Below, one piece after another: positions 46,201 to 56,266 of a DNA stretch of 64,000 nucleotides. Made by a program: the position numbers and the translations under genes. Each line of letters opens with the position of its first letter. Positions within the stretch are counted from its first letter, which is position 1. Below the pieces are notes generated by a model. It saw nothing but the letters and a program-made list of their open reading frames with translations. It had not been told where the DNA came from and did not search any database. The stretch lies in assembly GCA_949126835.1 (NCBI GenBank), contig OX421507.1, forward strand, positions 9,638,121 to 9,702,120, in the 5' to 3' direction. Source of the stretch: Anisus vortex (lineage: Eukaryota > Mollusca > Gastropoda > Planorbidae).

Positions 46201-49200
46201 TTTCGGACACAATTTAACTATTTAATAATGTAACATTACACTGTCAAGAAAAAAACACAATAATAGAAAGTGTAGGCTATTTCATGAATTTTGGTATAAG
46301 AATCGTATCTTGATTGAAGATACATTAATTAATTATACTGAACAATTGAACGGATATTCGGTTTTATCATCTAGTTTGACCGCTAAATTATTGCTTAACT
46401 GTGTACGTTTTTAATATGTGAAATAGGCCTACATTTTGGTAAATAGGATACGAACAAAAACAATATTTTCTTATCTAGAATCAGTAACGGTTAAACACTA
46501 CGGTTTTGAAAAAACAAGTGGACAAAATTTGGGCCTAGGCCTATCGCCTGCTTTGTTGTAATCTATGTTTAGCTTGTAGCTAATTAATAGGCCCTATCAC
46601 AGAATAGGTATACCTATACCTATTCTGTGGGCCCTATATTTGTTCAATCCTGTTTTTAAAGATATGAAATAACCTTTCATAGTTTAGGAAAGGTATTATT
46701 TTTATATATTTATTTGGCCATCAGTGCAAACATGAGGTCAATTTGATTAATAGAGGCGGTGGCTTTAGAAGTACACATGAGGCTTTGGGCGGTTGTCATT
46801 AAAAAATTGCGGTGCCGACAACCGTAATAGTAAAGTACCCGTCGGACCAAATTGATCATATGGCCGGTGAAGCATCGTCCAACAGTTCCAGTCCCCATTC
46901 ACTCTAAAACTCCTGCAAGGCGGGCATTCTGCAAGCACGTGATCGACCGTCTCTACCGCCTCCCTGCAGTTTCTGCTCCACGAATCCACTTTGGGTCGGA
47001 GCCTGCTGCTGAAGTAGGCCCCTATCGGACAATGCCCAGTACGGAACTGGGCAGTCACCAACCCCGAAGGCCTATATCCGGGGATGACTTTACACATTCA
47101 TTCAATTTCTTCGTGTCAACACCCAGTCAATCAACCGGATGTTACTACTACAGGTGAAATGGGCAAAACAATGGTAAAAGGAACACACATTTATCAACCG
47201 AGATAACACCACAGCTGTATGTTACATTATTTTAACACATTATTACAGAATATCAATGGCTTTTACCGACCTTTACATTTGCTGTAACCATAGACCAAAA
47301 CTAAGCTTGTAAGTTTTTTTAAAACAAGAAACTTCTTCTAAGAAATAAGTAAATTAATGAGACAGTTAACGGCATCTGTTTACACTACAACATCTGGGCA
47401 CATCATGTTAATGGTTTTCAAGGGGAACTTTATCTACAGTTGTTTCGTAGTTTTTTCGCTGTTCAGGCAAAAGTAAAACATAGGATTATTTCCGCGTGAT
47501 CTATTTTAATCTCTCTTTAGTTGCATACATCTCATAAACAAGAAAATATGAATAACCAATGAACTGTGCGTGGGACCATTTTGCATGTGTTTTTTTTTGT
47601 TTGGCTGACCTAATTAGTATGTGTTTTAACAAATGGTCCTTATTATCATATGTAAAAGGTCGCATTAGAAATAGACGGGAAAAAAACGAAGAAACCACGT
47701 GGGAGGCTATTTTGGAGTTAGAATCAAGGGCGGTTAGGTTAGGAGACACAATGAGACAAGAAAGAGATGGATGTAGAGCATAGGTTCTCAACGGGGGCGA
47801 TATCGCCCCCCGGAGGGCGGTGAGAAACTTTAGGGGGGGGGGCGCTGACATTCCCGGGGGCGATTGGGGGGGCGGTGAAGAGAAAGAGGGCGGTTCAAAC
47901 GTACCGGATATATTTTAACACCTCAGCTATTTGAATCGATTATTTTTTTGGATGATGAAATGTGATGTAAACGCAAGTGCCGCTAAATATGTGATACCCC
48001 CCAACAGTATGCCTACATATTATTATATTAATAAGAAATAGGAATCGCAGTGACTTTTCGATGAAGTTGGGGTCAGTATTTGGCAAATATAGTGTGCGTC
48101 CGGCTGGTCCTGTGGTTGGTTCACCGGACTGTCAACCCTGTCGCCTAACATATGCTAATATTAATGATGTTTTGATCTCAGTTTTACCAAGATGTCCTTA
48201 ATGTGTTTTAAATAGTATAATACTGATGGCACAATATCGTTAAGCGGTATAGATAAGTAGTAATCATACAAACTGGGTAGTTATTGTAATGCTTGAAAAA
48301 ATACATATAAATTATTTAGTCATATTATATTTATATAATTTTCAAAAATTTATTACAGTTTGATCATTTCAAAGTTATAAATTGTAAGCCATTTATTTTT
48401 TATAAAAGAAAAAAAAAAACAGAAATATTAGCTCAAATAAAACTGGCTAATTTTCTCCCTTTAACAAAAAATGTTTCTACATTTGATTCAATAGTGATGC
48501 CAAAAAAGTTCTGTTTTGTAATATAATAAATATTACTGATTATTAGACCAACAGCTTTTGCAACCAAAATTGAAACGAAAATGGACAATTTGCTAGCAAC
48601 ACAACAGGCAGACGATTCGCATTAATATTGATTTATTTAAACCATAGGTTCTCAACGGGGGCGATATCGCCCCCTAGGGGGGGATGAGCGGCTTTAGGGG
48701 GGCGATAACATTCCCGGGGGCGATTGGGGGGCGATGAAGGGCAAATGGGCGGTACAAACGTACCTGCTATAATTTCAACACCTCAGCTATTTGAATCGAT
48801 TAGTTTTTGGATGAAATATGATGTAAACGCAAGTGCTGCTAAATATCTGATATCCCCCAACAGTAGGCATACATATTATTGAACAAATAAGAATCGCAAT
48901 GACTTTTCGATGAAATAGGGTTAGTATTTGGCAAATATGGTATGCGCCGTCTCGTCTAATGGTTGATTCACCGGACTGTCGCCTTAACATCTGCTAATAT
49001 TACTCTTTTGATCTGTTTTACCGAGATGTCCTTTAATGCGTTTAAATCCTTCGTAAAGAGGTAACCACAATGGCTGTGCGGTATAGATACGTAGTAATCA
49101 TACAAACTGGGTAGTTATTGTAATGCTTCAAAATATTCATATAAATTCTTTAGTCATACAATACTTATAAAATTTTCAAGTAATTTTTTTACAGTTCTAT

Positions 49201-52200
49201 CATATCATTTCAAAGTTATAAATGCAAGCCATTTAATTTTTTATAAAAGAAAAAAAAATTGAAATATTACCTCAAATGAAACGGGTTAATTACCTCCCTT
49301 TAATTAACAAATGTTTTCGCTAAAATTAAGTTGGGGGGGGGGGGGGCGGTGAGCGGAAAAAAAATGTAAAAGGGGGCGGTGAGCCGAAAAAGGTTGAGAA
49401 CCTATGATTTAAACCTTTTGTTAAGTCAATTTTTTGATCTATTAATTCTTACAATATGTTTCCTTTTCAGTTTCTTTAAAGATAATTAATCACACCAAAA
49501 GTTTAGTCGGCTAAAAAAATTGTAGAAACAATGGTCCAGATGGGCGGAAGGGGGGGGGGGAGTGGGTGCTAAAAAAAAGTTGGGGGGGGGGAGTGAGCGG
49601 AAAAAAAATTGAAAAAGGGGGCGGTGAGCCGAAAAAGGTTGAGAACCTATGATGTAGAGAATCGTTTGATAGCTGGGGCGTCTAGAAAGCTGGATTCAAA
49701 TAGGAGTTTTCTCCTAGCGTTTAGTTAACAGACCAAAATAATAGACCCTAAAACTGCAAATATAATCCAAATAGTTGTTGTTATTTTGTGCTCTTGTTTT
49801 TTTTAATTTATTTGTTTGGTAACGAGGCTTATTATAAATTGTAGAAAGAATTGCAAAAAAAGCGAACATAGAACTCTAAACCCGGACAGATAAGACCGTT
49901 AACAGCCACCTAGGAGAGAAAACTTCAATACCAAAAAATCAACTGCTGCCTTGGTTGATCAAAGGCTATGGAAGCACATCCAGAAAGAAAAGCAGGACGA
50001 TTGTAGGAGAGAACGGGCCGGAAAACATGTGGGCGGCACGCAAGCCTCAAAATGAGAGAGGAAACAGACAATACACAAAAATTAACTTGAGACCTCGGGC
50101 GATGTCATGTGGTTTATCAGAAAGCTTTGGCTAAATCGACTTTTAAAAAGTGTTCTATATGGAAAAGGGGGCGGGGATAATCGTGGCTAAACAAGCTTTA
50201 AACTCCTCCCCACCCCACCTCATCCCCCACTTTACTAACGACCTCATATTCCAGGGCACAGTCGGGGGGTACTTCTTTTAGCTTTTGCTGATCAGCTTCG
50301 GGTTATACTACTGTTCAATCCTGTAAAGCCATGGCGCGAAACTGCACCTGCTACTTCACAGCACCGGTGCCACACACGATGGCACCTGCTTCTGTTCACA
50401 AATCTTCTTCTGGTTTAAATCCTTATTTGAAGTCACGATGGCCAAGCCACAGTTCGTTCGGCTGGCGTATCGAAGATTACGGGTTCGAATCCTGGTGAAG
50501 GCTAGGATTTGTTCCCCCGGGAATTGAGGGTATCCCTGAGTCTACCCAGCTCTGATGGGTACCTGACATTTGTTGGTCATTGGGCATCGTACTGGCCACA
50601 CATCCCCTAGTAAGTCGTGGCCACAGAAACTGATCAATTGCTGCTTCACTGACCCTAAGATAAGTTTGGTCCGACGGGAAACTTTATTTATACTTTAAAC
50701 TATTTTTGAAGCCCGAATTAGAAAAATTAAAAATTGTTTTTACTCCAAACTGGAGACTTAGCAGTGGGTCGGTGGATGATTGTGTGTGTTGGAAGAGTGA
50801 GCGAGGGGGGGGGGGTATTGACAAATGATCCAACTTTTAATTCCTTTGACCCAGGACAAGTTCCCTCCCTAAAAAAAAGTCCGTTAAAACATGGGATTAG
50901 CATCTCAGCGTATGACCGTTGACCCAGTGGGTGATCAGCGAAAGCCCTCGTGCCCAGCATGACCAGGTGATGTTATTGTCTTAATCTGCGTGATTGCAGA
51001 CTCTGTGTGTGTGTGTGTGCGTGTGTGTGTGTGTGTGTTTTAAAATGTGTCGAATCAAGCTAATATGATAAACTGTACTAAGAAAGATAGTTGGTTTCTG
51101 ATTCATATATATGCTGCTTGCTGGATTAACCAGAGTACATGCATACTATCTATATTTATCTATCTCATGCATACTATCTATATTTATCTATCTCATGCAT
51201 ACTATCTATATTTATCTGTCTGTACAGAAGTGCGAATGTCATTTTTAGGTAATTTTGGTAATTTTATATTTACCATTATTCAAAAATATATGTATGCATG
51301 TAGCTTCCTACCTATCTACCTACCTATCTACCTACCTATCTACCTACCTACCTACCTATCTACCTACCTATCTACCTACCTATCTACCTACCTACCTACC
51401 TATCTACCTACCTATCTATCTACCTATCTATCTAGGCTACCTATCTATCTACCTATCTACCTACCTATCTACCTACCTATCTACCTACCTATCTACCTAC
51501 CTATCTATCTACCTATCTACCTACCTATCTATCTACCTATCTATCTACCTATCTACCTACCTATCTACCTATCTACCTACCTATCTACCTACCTATCTAT
51601 CTACCTATCTACCTATCTACCTACCTATCTACATATTGGTTTATTCTTTACCTATGAGAAACTCGGCAACTCGGAAATTCTTTACTTTTACTTTATTTAT
51701 AATTTTAACAAATATTCATTTAACAAAATAATTGCAAAGTTGCTAATGACACACCAACAAAACAAGCAGTTTTAAAATGCACATTTTCAGAAACCGGATT
51801 TTTTTTTTTTTTCAATTATTCCGACTTGGAATTTCCGAGTTTCCCAGCGCCCAAGAATATACTACAGGTCACTTGAAATGTATTTACAGGTCAGTGTTTA
51901 CGAAGTATAATTTTATAGATAAGTGAAAGTCACATTAAAGCCTATTAATTTTGTCTTCTAGACTATAGTTTCATGGCCCAATCCATTGTATGGTTCAGTG
52001 GATCCACTCAATGAAACTTTTAGGGTGCTATACAAGGGTCAATATATACTACAATGGTCTGTGACCTTTAATGCCTACTTCAACTGTTAGATAACTAAAT
52101 AGCTAAAACCTACTGTATTGATATATATATATATATATATATATAAATTGATAAATTATATATTGATATATTTTGTGTATGTCAAGACATTTGGCCTTCC

Positions 52201-54147
52201 TAATCTATTATATTATTCCTAGATTGACACAAGTCCATAAACATTTTATTTATTTGCACACACATTGTACCTTATGAGACAATGTGGGGTTGGGGGAAGC
52301 GGGTTTGAAGGAGGTGGGGGGCAGGGGTACGGTTGCCGTATTTCTGATATCTTTAAGTTACTTCGTCAAGGGGCCGCTTCGCCGTCTTAAAGACTTTTAT
52401 CTACGAGTACGGTACGTAAGTGTGATAAAAACCCTGTTGATAACGCATGTGGGCCTTGGAGAAATACGCTCGCATCAACTGGTGTGTGTATTAGTTAATA
52501 TAATACATCTGTTGTTTGCCCAATAGTTCAGTACTGCCGTTTTGTATTTTATATTTGCCTCTAGTAGTAATGACTTCCACTTATCAGTAAAATAACTACA
52601 TATGTCGAGATCTTTCTACATTACCTTTTTTTATTCATTTACCGGTATTTCTTTGTCTCTAGCCACCACCCTACACTATTCACAATTGACAATTACATTT
52701 AAACGTTTGATTGTAAAGTTAAAAGTAAAGTACCCGTCGGTACGAATTGGTCATAGGGCCGGTGAAGCACCGTTCATACTAGGGGAATGTGTGGCCAGCA
52801 CAAATGCCCAGCCGAATTTACTTACACCCCCAACTCATGTCAGGTACCCATCGGAGCTGGACACCCTCGAGTCCAGGGAGAAAAAAACAACAGGATTTGA
52901 ACTTTGGGTGCGGCAGTGGAACGCGCTGCCGTTAGGCCACCGTGTCTCATTGATTGAAATCTTGGATGATTTTATATTTATTATTATTCGAAATATACAT
53001 AAATTCAACATATTGATTGTAAAATGTAATAACAAGTCCTGAAGTGCCAATGATCTACATGTCCATTGTATTATTTTAAATTCTTATTAACAAAAACGGA
53101 GCATAATTTTTTACTAAGAGATCGTTAGAATAATTTCTCCTAATGAAATAAAGCTGTACCAGCAATAAACATTATGACATTTATTATGACATTTATTATG
53201 ACACCCGAAGTGGCATGCAAAGTGGCATACAAGGTGTCCGAAACGACGCAAAGTGTAACGCAAAGTGTAACACAAAACGTCTAAAAGCAAAACAAAAGTT
53301 AAACAAAACATGACAAATCGACACATAAAAGTGCCAGATATGACACATGAATTGGCAAAGTGGCACTAAAAGTGACAGAAGTGAGACGTACATTGACAAA
53401 GTGACATATAAAATGACAAATACAATTAAACAAAGGATACAATGAATTAATTCCAAATGAAACATAAAATTAAACAAATCGACACATATAATGACAACGT
53501 GGCGTACAGTTTAAAGAGGCAAACGGTGATAACGTGACACATACAGTAACAAAACTACACAGAAAGTGACACACTAAATTCAAAGTAACCCACAACGAGA
53601 CAAGACAACGCGACAGACACAATGTGCACAGACAAAAAATGCCACATGTCATGCACACCAGACAAAAATGTCACATGTCATGCACACCAGACAAAAATGT
53701 CACACGTCATGCACACCAGACAAAAATGTCACATGTCATGCACACCAGACATAAATACCACACGTCATGCACACCAGACAAAAATGCCACATGTCATGCA
53801 CACCAGACAATAAATGCCACATGTCATGCACACCAGACAATAAATGCCACATGTCATTTACACCAGACATAAATGCCACATGTCATGCACATCAGACAAA
53901 GAATGCCACACGTCATGCACACCAGACAAAGAATGCCACACGTCATGAACACCAGACAAAAAATGCGACATGTCATGCACACCAGACATAAATGCCACAT
54001 GTCATGCACACCAACGTTGACTTACCTCTGAGACAGAAATAGCCCTAACTCCGACTCGCTACATTTCGACAGGTCGATGGGGCTGATGGACAGAGAAGGC
54101 GAGACAGGAGAGATTGGAATCGCGGCCAAAGTGTTGGTCATAATCAT
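34060..54147 (-). CDS. 3CxxC zinc-finger protein, RTP-like, 4 coding exons
   Basis: Exons 54147-54026, 36597-36453, 35764-35594 and 34224-34060 join to 603 nt, encoding 200 aa with no stop. Every boundary is AG/GT: donors GTAAGT, GTGAGT and GTGAGT; acceptors TTTCTCCAG, GCTTTGAAG and CGGAACAG. Residues 1-41 are a Ser/Pro/Ile-rich leader. Residues 42-200 fit zf-3CxxC: WHGEFDRLF near the start, C88-x2-C91 (FSCQECGHGW, made across a splice), C126-x2-C129 (QQCQKC), and C185-x2-C188 with C193 (ELCQACKEGLC). In vertebrates this fold occurs in receptor-transporting proteins, which help odorant and other receptors reach the membrane, and in related RNA or innate-immunity factors; the snail role is unknown. 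No C-terminal membrane segment follows, unlike RTP1/2. Intron 1 is 17,428 bp and full of repeats, intron 2 688 bp, intron 3 1369 bp. An in-frame stop precedes the chosen Met. Confidence 0.85.
34345..34486 (-). repeat. tRNA-derived SINE, internally deleted
   Basis: Plus order shows AAGTATCCCGTCGGACCA, GGGATGTGTGGCCAACACAA, then directly CACCAGGATTGGAACCCATG and GCCGAACGCGCTGCTACTCG. The central body is missing. It lies in intron 3 of the 3CxxC gene. Confidence 0.75.
34815..34912 (+). repeat. 49-bp tandem duplication
   Basis: GCAATGCTCAGATAAACATA and the rest of the unit, ending TTCCTTATCCCATAT, occur twice, exactly adjacent and identical. Confidence 0.95.
35020..35092. mobile_element. 73-bp MITE, copy 3, TTAA-flanked
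   Basis: CCCTTCCCGTACCGACC to GGGACTGTAAGGG, with TTAA at 35016-35019 and 35093-35096. It lies inside a LINE tail in intron 3. Confidence 0.88.
35493..35572 (+). repeat. LINE 3' tail fragment
   Basis: GCAAGACTAGACTCTGACCA, then GAACGCAATAATCATC and AGCGTCTGTCAGATATAAGA. It ends close to the splice donor of exon 3. Confidence 0.65.
35594..35764 (-). CDS. Exon 3 of the 3CxxC gene
   Basis: 57 codons in phase 0, from ECGHGWTSMKGRV to YPEEVVK, carrying the second Cys of pair one and both of pair two. The donor is GTGAGT. A LINE tail fragment ends about 20 bp past the donor. Confidence 0.88.
35925..35993. mobile_element. MITE copy 4 (69 bp), CTAA-flanked
   Basis: Same family, but 4 bp shorter (ATATACTCGGG) and with CTAA on both sides (35921-35924 and 35994-35997) in place of TTAA. 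It lies in intron 2 of the 3CxxC gene. Confidence 0.8.
36035..36400 (+). repeat. Degenerate tandem repeat, ~22-bp unit, intron 2
   Basis: About 16 units of AAAAGACTAGCTATATGACA type, best preserved at 36230-36345. Confidence 0.85.
36453..36597 (-). CDS. Exon 2 of the 3CxxC gene
   Basis: The first base completes the Arg codon from exon 1, then 48 codons follow from MELVWHGEFDRLF to RFSCQ. A strong pyrimidine tract (TCTTTCTTCTATTTCTCCAG) precedes it and GTGAGTGC follows. Confidence 0.88.
36882..37316 (+). mobile_element. GC-rich ~430-bp dispersed repeat, copy 2
   Basis: Same order as copy 1: GGCCTCAAAG, GGCGTAGTGTGTAAACCGCC, CATTGCACTGCCGAGAGGCC, GAGGAAGCAATGGATGCTGC, CACGCCACGCCTTGAGCGTG. 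It lies in intron 1 of the 3CxxC gene. Family unknown. Confidence 0.75.
37320..40975. other. Intron 1, left part: no gene recognised
   Basis: AT-rich, with poly-G (37366-37378), poly-C (38722-38736) and GAGA runs (39745-39808). At 39510-39680 a degenerate ~57-bp repeat (GATATCAGGTCA, TATGTACATGT) is visible. No supported coding exon was found. Confidence 0.5.
40981..42180 (+). repeat. Minisatellite, 17-bp unit, ~70 copies
   Basis: The unit is GGGAAAGATAGAAAGTA. Variants change GGGAAA to TGGAAA, GGCAAA or, in the next word, GATAG to TATAG. The unit has no stop in any minus frame and 17 is not a multiple of three, so all three minus frames stay open for more than 400 codons. They are artefacts of the repeat. 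Confidence 0.97.
42190..44500. other. Intron 1, middle part
   Basis: No gene. A degenerate repeat (TTTCATATTTGAGAAATATT, about 25-bp period) lies at 43015-43260, a GT-rich run at 43600-43650, and a CT-rich then GA-rich inverted pair at 43735-43960. Confidence 0.5.
44515..44960 (+). repeat. Tandem repeat, ~36-bp unit with ~143-bp higher order
   Basis: Units of CACCACAATAGCCTATGTCA and CCATATTAGACTTG type. A block of four units starting near 44528 recurs near 44671 with the same variants, then decays towards 44960. Confidence 0.85.
44961..45715. other. Intron 1 sequence with simple repeats
   Basis: Decayed GTCACT-type repeats, (CT)n at 45046-45063, poly-C/poly-T near 45258-45278 and a CA-rich run at 45366-45425. 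No gene. Confidence 0.5.
45720..46015 (-). repeat. tRNA-derived SINE, near full length
   Basis: In plus order: GTATCCCGTCGTACCATATT, TTTCTGTGGCCACGGCATAC, TTTACTTTACCCCAACTAAA, CAGAGCTGGGTAGACTCAGG, CACCAGGATTCGAACCC and GGAACGTGCTGTCGCTCATA. The B-box and tRNA-like head are at the right, so it is read from minus. Confidence 0.88.
46020..46589. other. Intron 1 sequence, unassigned
   Basis: AT-rich with a short (TA)n at 46128-46142. Nothing else recognised. Confidence 0.4.
46598..46629. mobile_element. 32-bp perfect palindrome with 8-bp direct flanks
   Basis: Arms of 15 bp (CACAGAATAGGTATA and its exact complement) are separated by CC. GGCCCTAT lies directly outside both ends (46590-46597 and 46630-46637). 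This looks like two TIRs joined back to back with an 8-bp, hAT-type target duplication. Confidence 0.65.
46828..47100 (-). mobile_element. LINE 3' end copy sharing its tail with the SINE
   Basis: On minus it reads FRTGHCPIGAYF, CREAVETVDHVLAECPPCRS then WTMLHRPYDQFGPTGT, the cysteine/His-containing end of a Jockey-like ORF2. Its last ~60 bp (ATGATCAATTTGGTCCGACG) match the 3' end of the tRNA-derived SINE. Confidence 0.7.
47101..47770. other. Intron 1 sequence, unassigned
   Basis: No repeat or gene recognised. Confidence 0.4.
47779..49651 (+). mobile_element. hAT-like element, outer copy (1873 bp with nested insert)
   Basis: Ends are CATAGGTTCTCAAC and GTTGAGAACCTATG (14-bp perfect TIRs). 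The 8-bp ATGTAGAG lies on both sides (47771-47778 and 49652-49659). G-rich subterminal blocks (GGGGGCGATATCGCCCCC) are present. Removing the nested copy leaves about 1.1 kb. No transposase frame was found, so it is non-autonomous. Confidence 0.9.
48643..49406 (+). mobile_element. hAT-like element, inner copy (764 bp), nested
   Basis: Same 14-bp TIRs, flanked by a perfect ATTTAAAC on both sides (48635-48642 and 49407-49414). It is a shorter relative of the element it sits in, with matching interior order (GTAATCATACAAACTGGGTA, CAAAGTTATAAAT). Confidence 0.92.
49660..50430. other. Intron 1 sequence, unassigned
   Basis: Mixed sequence, no gene. Short C-rich run at 50207-50229. Confidence 0.4.
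50437..50695 (+). repeat. tRNA-derived SINE, sense orientation
   Basis: The head shows a pol III A-box-like TGGCCAAGCCA (50439-50449) and a perfect B-box GGTTCGAATCC (50482-50492). The body runs through TGAGTCTACCCAGCTCTGAT and GTCGTGGCCACAGAAACTGA to GGTCCGACGGGAAACTTTAT. This copy fixes the direction of the family. Confidence 0.9.
50696..51115. other. Intron 1 sequence with (GT)n
   Basis: Poly-G at 50805-50815 and (GT)n at 51004-51038. No gene. Confidence 0.5.
51135..51225 (+). repeat. 30-bp tandem repeat, 3 copies
   Basis: CATGCATACTATCTATATTT plus ATCTATCT occurs three times. Confidence 0.9.
51308..51632 (+). repeat. (CTAC/CTAT)n compound microsatellite
   Basis: About 325 bp of alternating CTAC and CTAT, giving open plus frames of Leu/Pro/Tyr/Ser/Thr that are not genes. 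Confidence 0.97.
51640..52720. other. Intron 1 sequence, unassigned
   Basis: AT-rich with a (TA)n at 52124-52145 and a G-rich patch at 52285-52330. A plus frame at 52284-52526 has no recognisable content. Confidence 0.4.
52725..52955 (-). repeat. tRNA-derived SINE
   Basis: In plus order: AAAGTACCCGTCGGTACGAA, GGCCGGTGAAGCACCG, GGGGAATGTGTGGCCAGCAC, CAGGTACCCATCGGAGCTGG and GTGGAACGCGCTGCCGTTAG. The B-box is mutated. Confidence 0.8.
53160..53620 (+). repeat. Decayed GTGACACATA-type repeats
   Basis: Irregular words such as GTGACACATA, AAAATGACAAA and GTGGCATACA recur without a fixed period. It may be an older part of the neighbouring minisatellite. Confidence 0.5.
53622..54012 (+). repeat. 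Minisatellite, ~29-bp unit, ~13 copies
   Basis: The unit is CACCAGACAAAAATGCCACA followed by TGTCATGCA, with small variants. It ends 13 bp before the intron-side edge of exon 1's splice donor (54025). Confidence 0.95.
54026..54147 (-). CDS. Exon 1 of the 3CxxC gene
   Basis: Encodes MIMTNTLAAIPISPVSPSLS and on to FLSQ, ending two bases into an Arg codon at CAGAG/GTAAGT. A second in-frame Met (54141) is also possible. A 29-bp minisatellite starts 13 bp beyond the donor. Confidence 0.75.
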
Positions 54148-55370
54148 GATGTCCAGTTTTCTGATGGTCACTCCACACACAAAAAATAAATAAAAACCAC
54201 TAAGTGGTCAAATTTGTTTTTTTGTATGGTTCGTCTTTCAAATGAACACCAGGAAGTCTTCTTGATTCAAAAGACACTAGTGACAAATGTCCGACTGGTC
54301 AATAGAATGGCGAAGTGAAAAGATTTTTTTTTAGAATCAACAACAGTAACTAGGAAAAATGTAGAATTTTAAATCAATGTCCACCGGAACCAGTCCAGGA
54401 ATAGTTCCGAAAACAGGAACATCCAGGTGTGCTTGATAATGGCCTTCGCACGTTTTTATTTATGTATATCAGTGTTGTCCACTATACGCGTACAATCTAA
54501 GAAATATATATATTATATATAAACCTATTATTAATTAGATAAATTATTGCTTTCCTCGCCAAGAAAACTATGTATAATGTTCACTGACTGAATTAGGATG
54601 TATATATCAAACTACGGTTGATGCAAATATCTCCACAAATGAAAGCACTTTCACTTTAAGCAGCACCAATATTAACTAACACACACATAAATAAGCAACA
54701 ATTCTATTAAGGCCGTTAAGAGAATAAACGAGGAAAGTTTTCTGAGAATGCAACACTGTGTCCTTTGCAGCTCTGAACAGATCGACACAAACCTCACACA
54801 CGAGAGAGGTTTTTATATATAATAGAACAAGATCCTACACGTTATTCTTCAATACAACAATCTCAAATTGAGGACCCTTTATCACATCCTGATGGGCTCT
54901 CCACTAAAAAAAAAAAACAATAACAAAAAAAAACAAACAATACAACAGAACTAGGTTCAACCTGAATACGATAAAATGTTTCCGTGAATGACCACCAACT
55001 GGACTGTCTCAAGACCAATACTAAATGTCATTGAAATGTTCAGACACTCACACACAATTGGTAGAGTTGTTTGTGTTGAGATTATTCAAGTTTAAAAAAA
55101 AATAGTACAAGCACGCAGTACAAAATGAACGATGACTATTCTTGTCTTATTTGAAGACAACTCTTCACTGAAGATTACTAGAGATAATACACAGTTCTCT
55201 GCCCCTAGTTCGTGTTTAGACAAAACTATGTGGACAGATAGTAGTATTTTTTGTATTGTTTCATAATAGTTTACCAGTAGACAGAACATCAACAGCTTCT
55301 TTTACCTACGGTGAACGTGGGGATTGTGTGTCAAAAACAATTCACGGACGCATTAAATTATTTCCCCTTA
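54148..55370. other. Presumed 5' region of the 3CxxC gene
   Basis: No coding frame. An upstream in-frame stop (54212 area) confirms that the coding part of exon 1 starts after it. TATA-like words are present but too common to choose a promoter. Confidence 0.4.
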
Positions 55371-55374
55371 TAAT

Positions 55375-55425
55375 ATGTCACGTGTCGTATATCCGTCAGA
55401 GGCTGGTAGACTCAATGACACACAC
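55375..55425 (-). repeat. Short SINE body fragment
   Basis: GTCACGTGTCGTATATCCGT and CAGAGGCTGGTAGACTCAAT resemble the middle of the SINE. Only about 50 bp. Confidence 0.4.
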
Positions 55426-55514
55426 TACCCAGAACATTGGAAAACAAAACGGAAGTTACCTAGGACTGGAAGCCTCAGAGATTGGAATGACAACCTTGGC
55501 GCTAGGCTCATAGA

Positions 55515-55660
55515 AATCAACAGGGAGAGAGATATAGAAGCAGAGAGAGAGAGAGAACAACAGAAGGAGGGAGAGAAAGAGAGAGAGAAACATAGAGACA
55601 CAGAGAGAGACAGAGAGAGAAACAGAGAGCGAGATAAGGAAACCGAGAGAGAGAGAGAGA
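55515..55660 (+). repeat. GAGA-rich purine tract
   Basis: Imperfect GAGAGA and ACAGAGAGA repeats on plus. Confidence 0.95.
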
Positions 55661-56099
55661 TCCTAAAGGTACCATGATACGCCAAAAACTAAAGCATCTG
55701 CGAAGAGTCGCAAACAACATTTTCTCAATTGAAACTTGTCTGTAGGTTCTAACTTATACCATATGATGTAAGAACAGCCAGCACTTCTATTATTTATTGT
55801 TACCATTATATATATATATATTATATATATATTTATGTACGTTACTTGAAGTGTTTTGTTGGGTTCACAGGATTATGTAGAGCATTTCTGTTCAGAAGGG
55901 TAAAGGCAATTGTTCAGATTGTGTTTATTGTAATGTAAACATTAGAATAGCCTCATTGAATTAAATAGAGAACAGACTAGTGTGAATTAGTGTTTGTATA
56001 AAGTTTATCTTCTGGACCTGGTTGGTTTGTTGTGTTTTTTTGTATTTAATGGAAGAAAGAGTTGTTTATAAAAACCATAGATGCTGTTTAGGGCAAACG

Positions 56100-56219
56100 C
56101 AGCGAGAGAGAGAGAGAGCGAGAGAGAGAGGGTGAGAGAGGGGCGATGAAGAGAAACACGACACACCCAAAGATATATATATATATATATAGAGAGAGAG
56201 ATAGATAGATAGATAGATC

Positions 56220-56266
<47 letters not shown>

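Noticed and set aside
50437..50500. tRNA gene
   Set aside because: It has A- and B-box-like words, but the arms do not pair as a tRNA and the sequence continues into a shared repeat body; it is a SINE head.
51047..51775. 242-codon plus frame of LPIYLPTYLS repeats
   Set aside because: Product of the CTAC/CTAT microsatellite.
53622..54012. CRISPR-like regular array
   Set aside because: Units are adjacent with no unique spacers, and the DNA is eukaryotic; it is a minisatellite.
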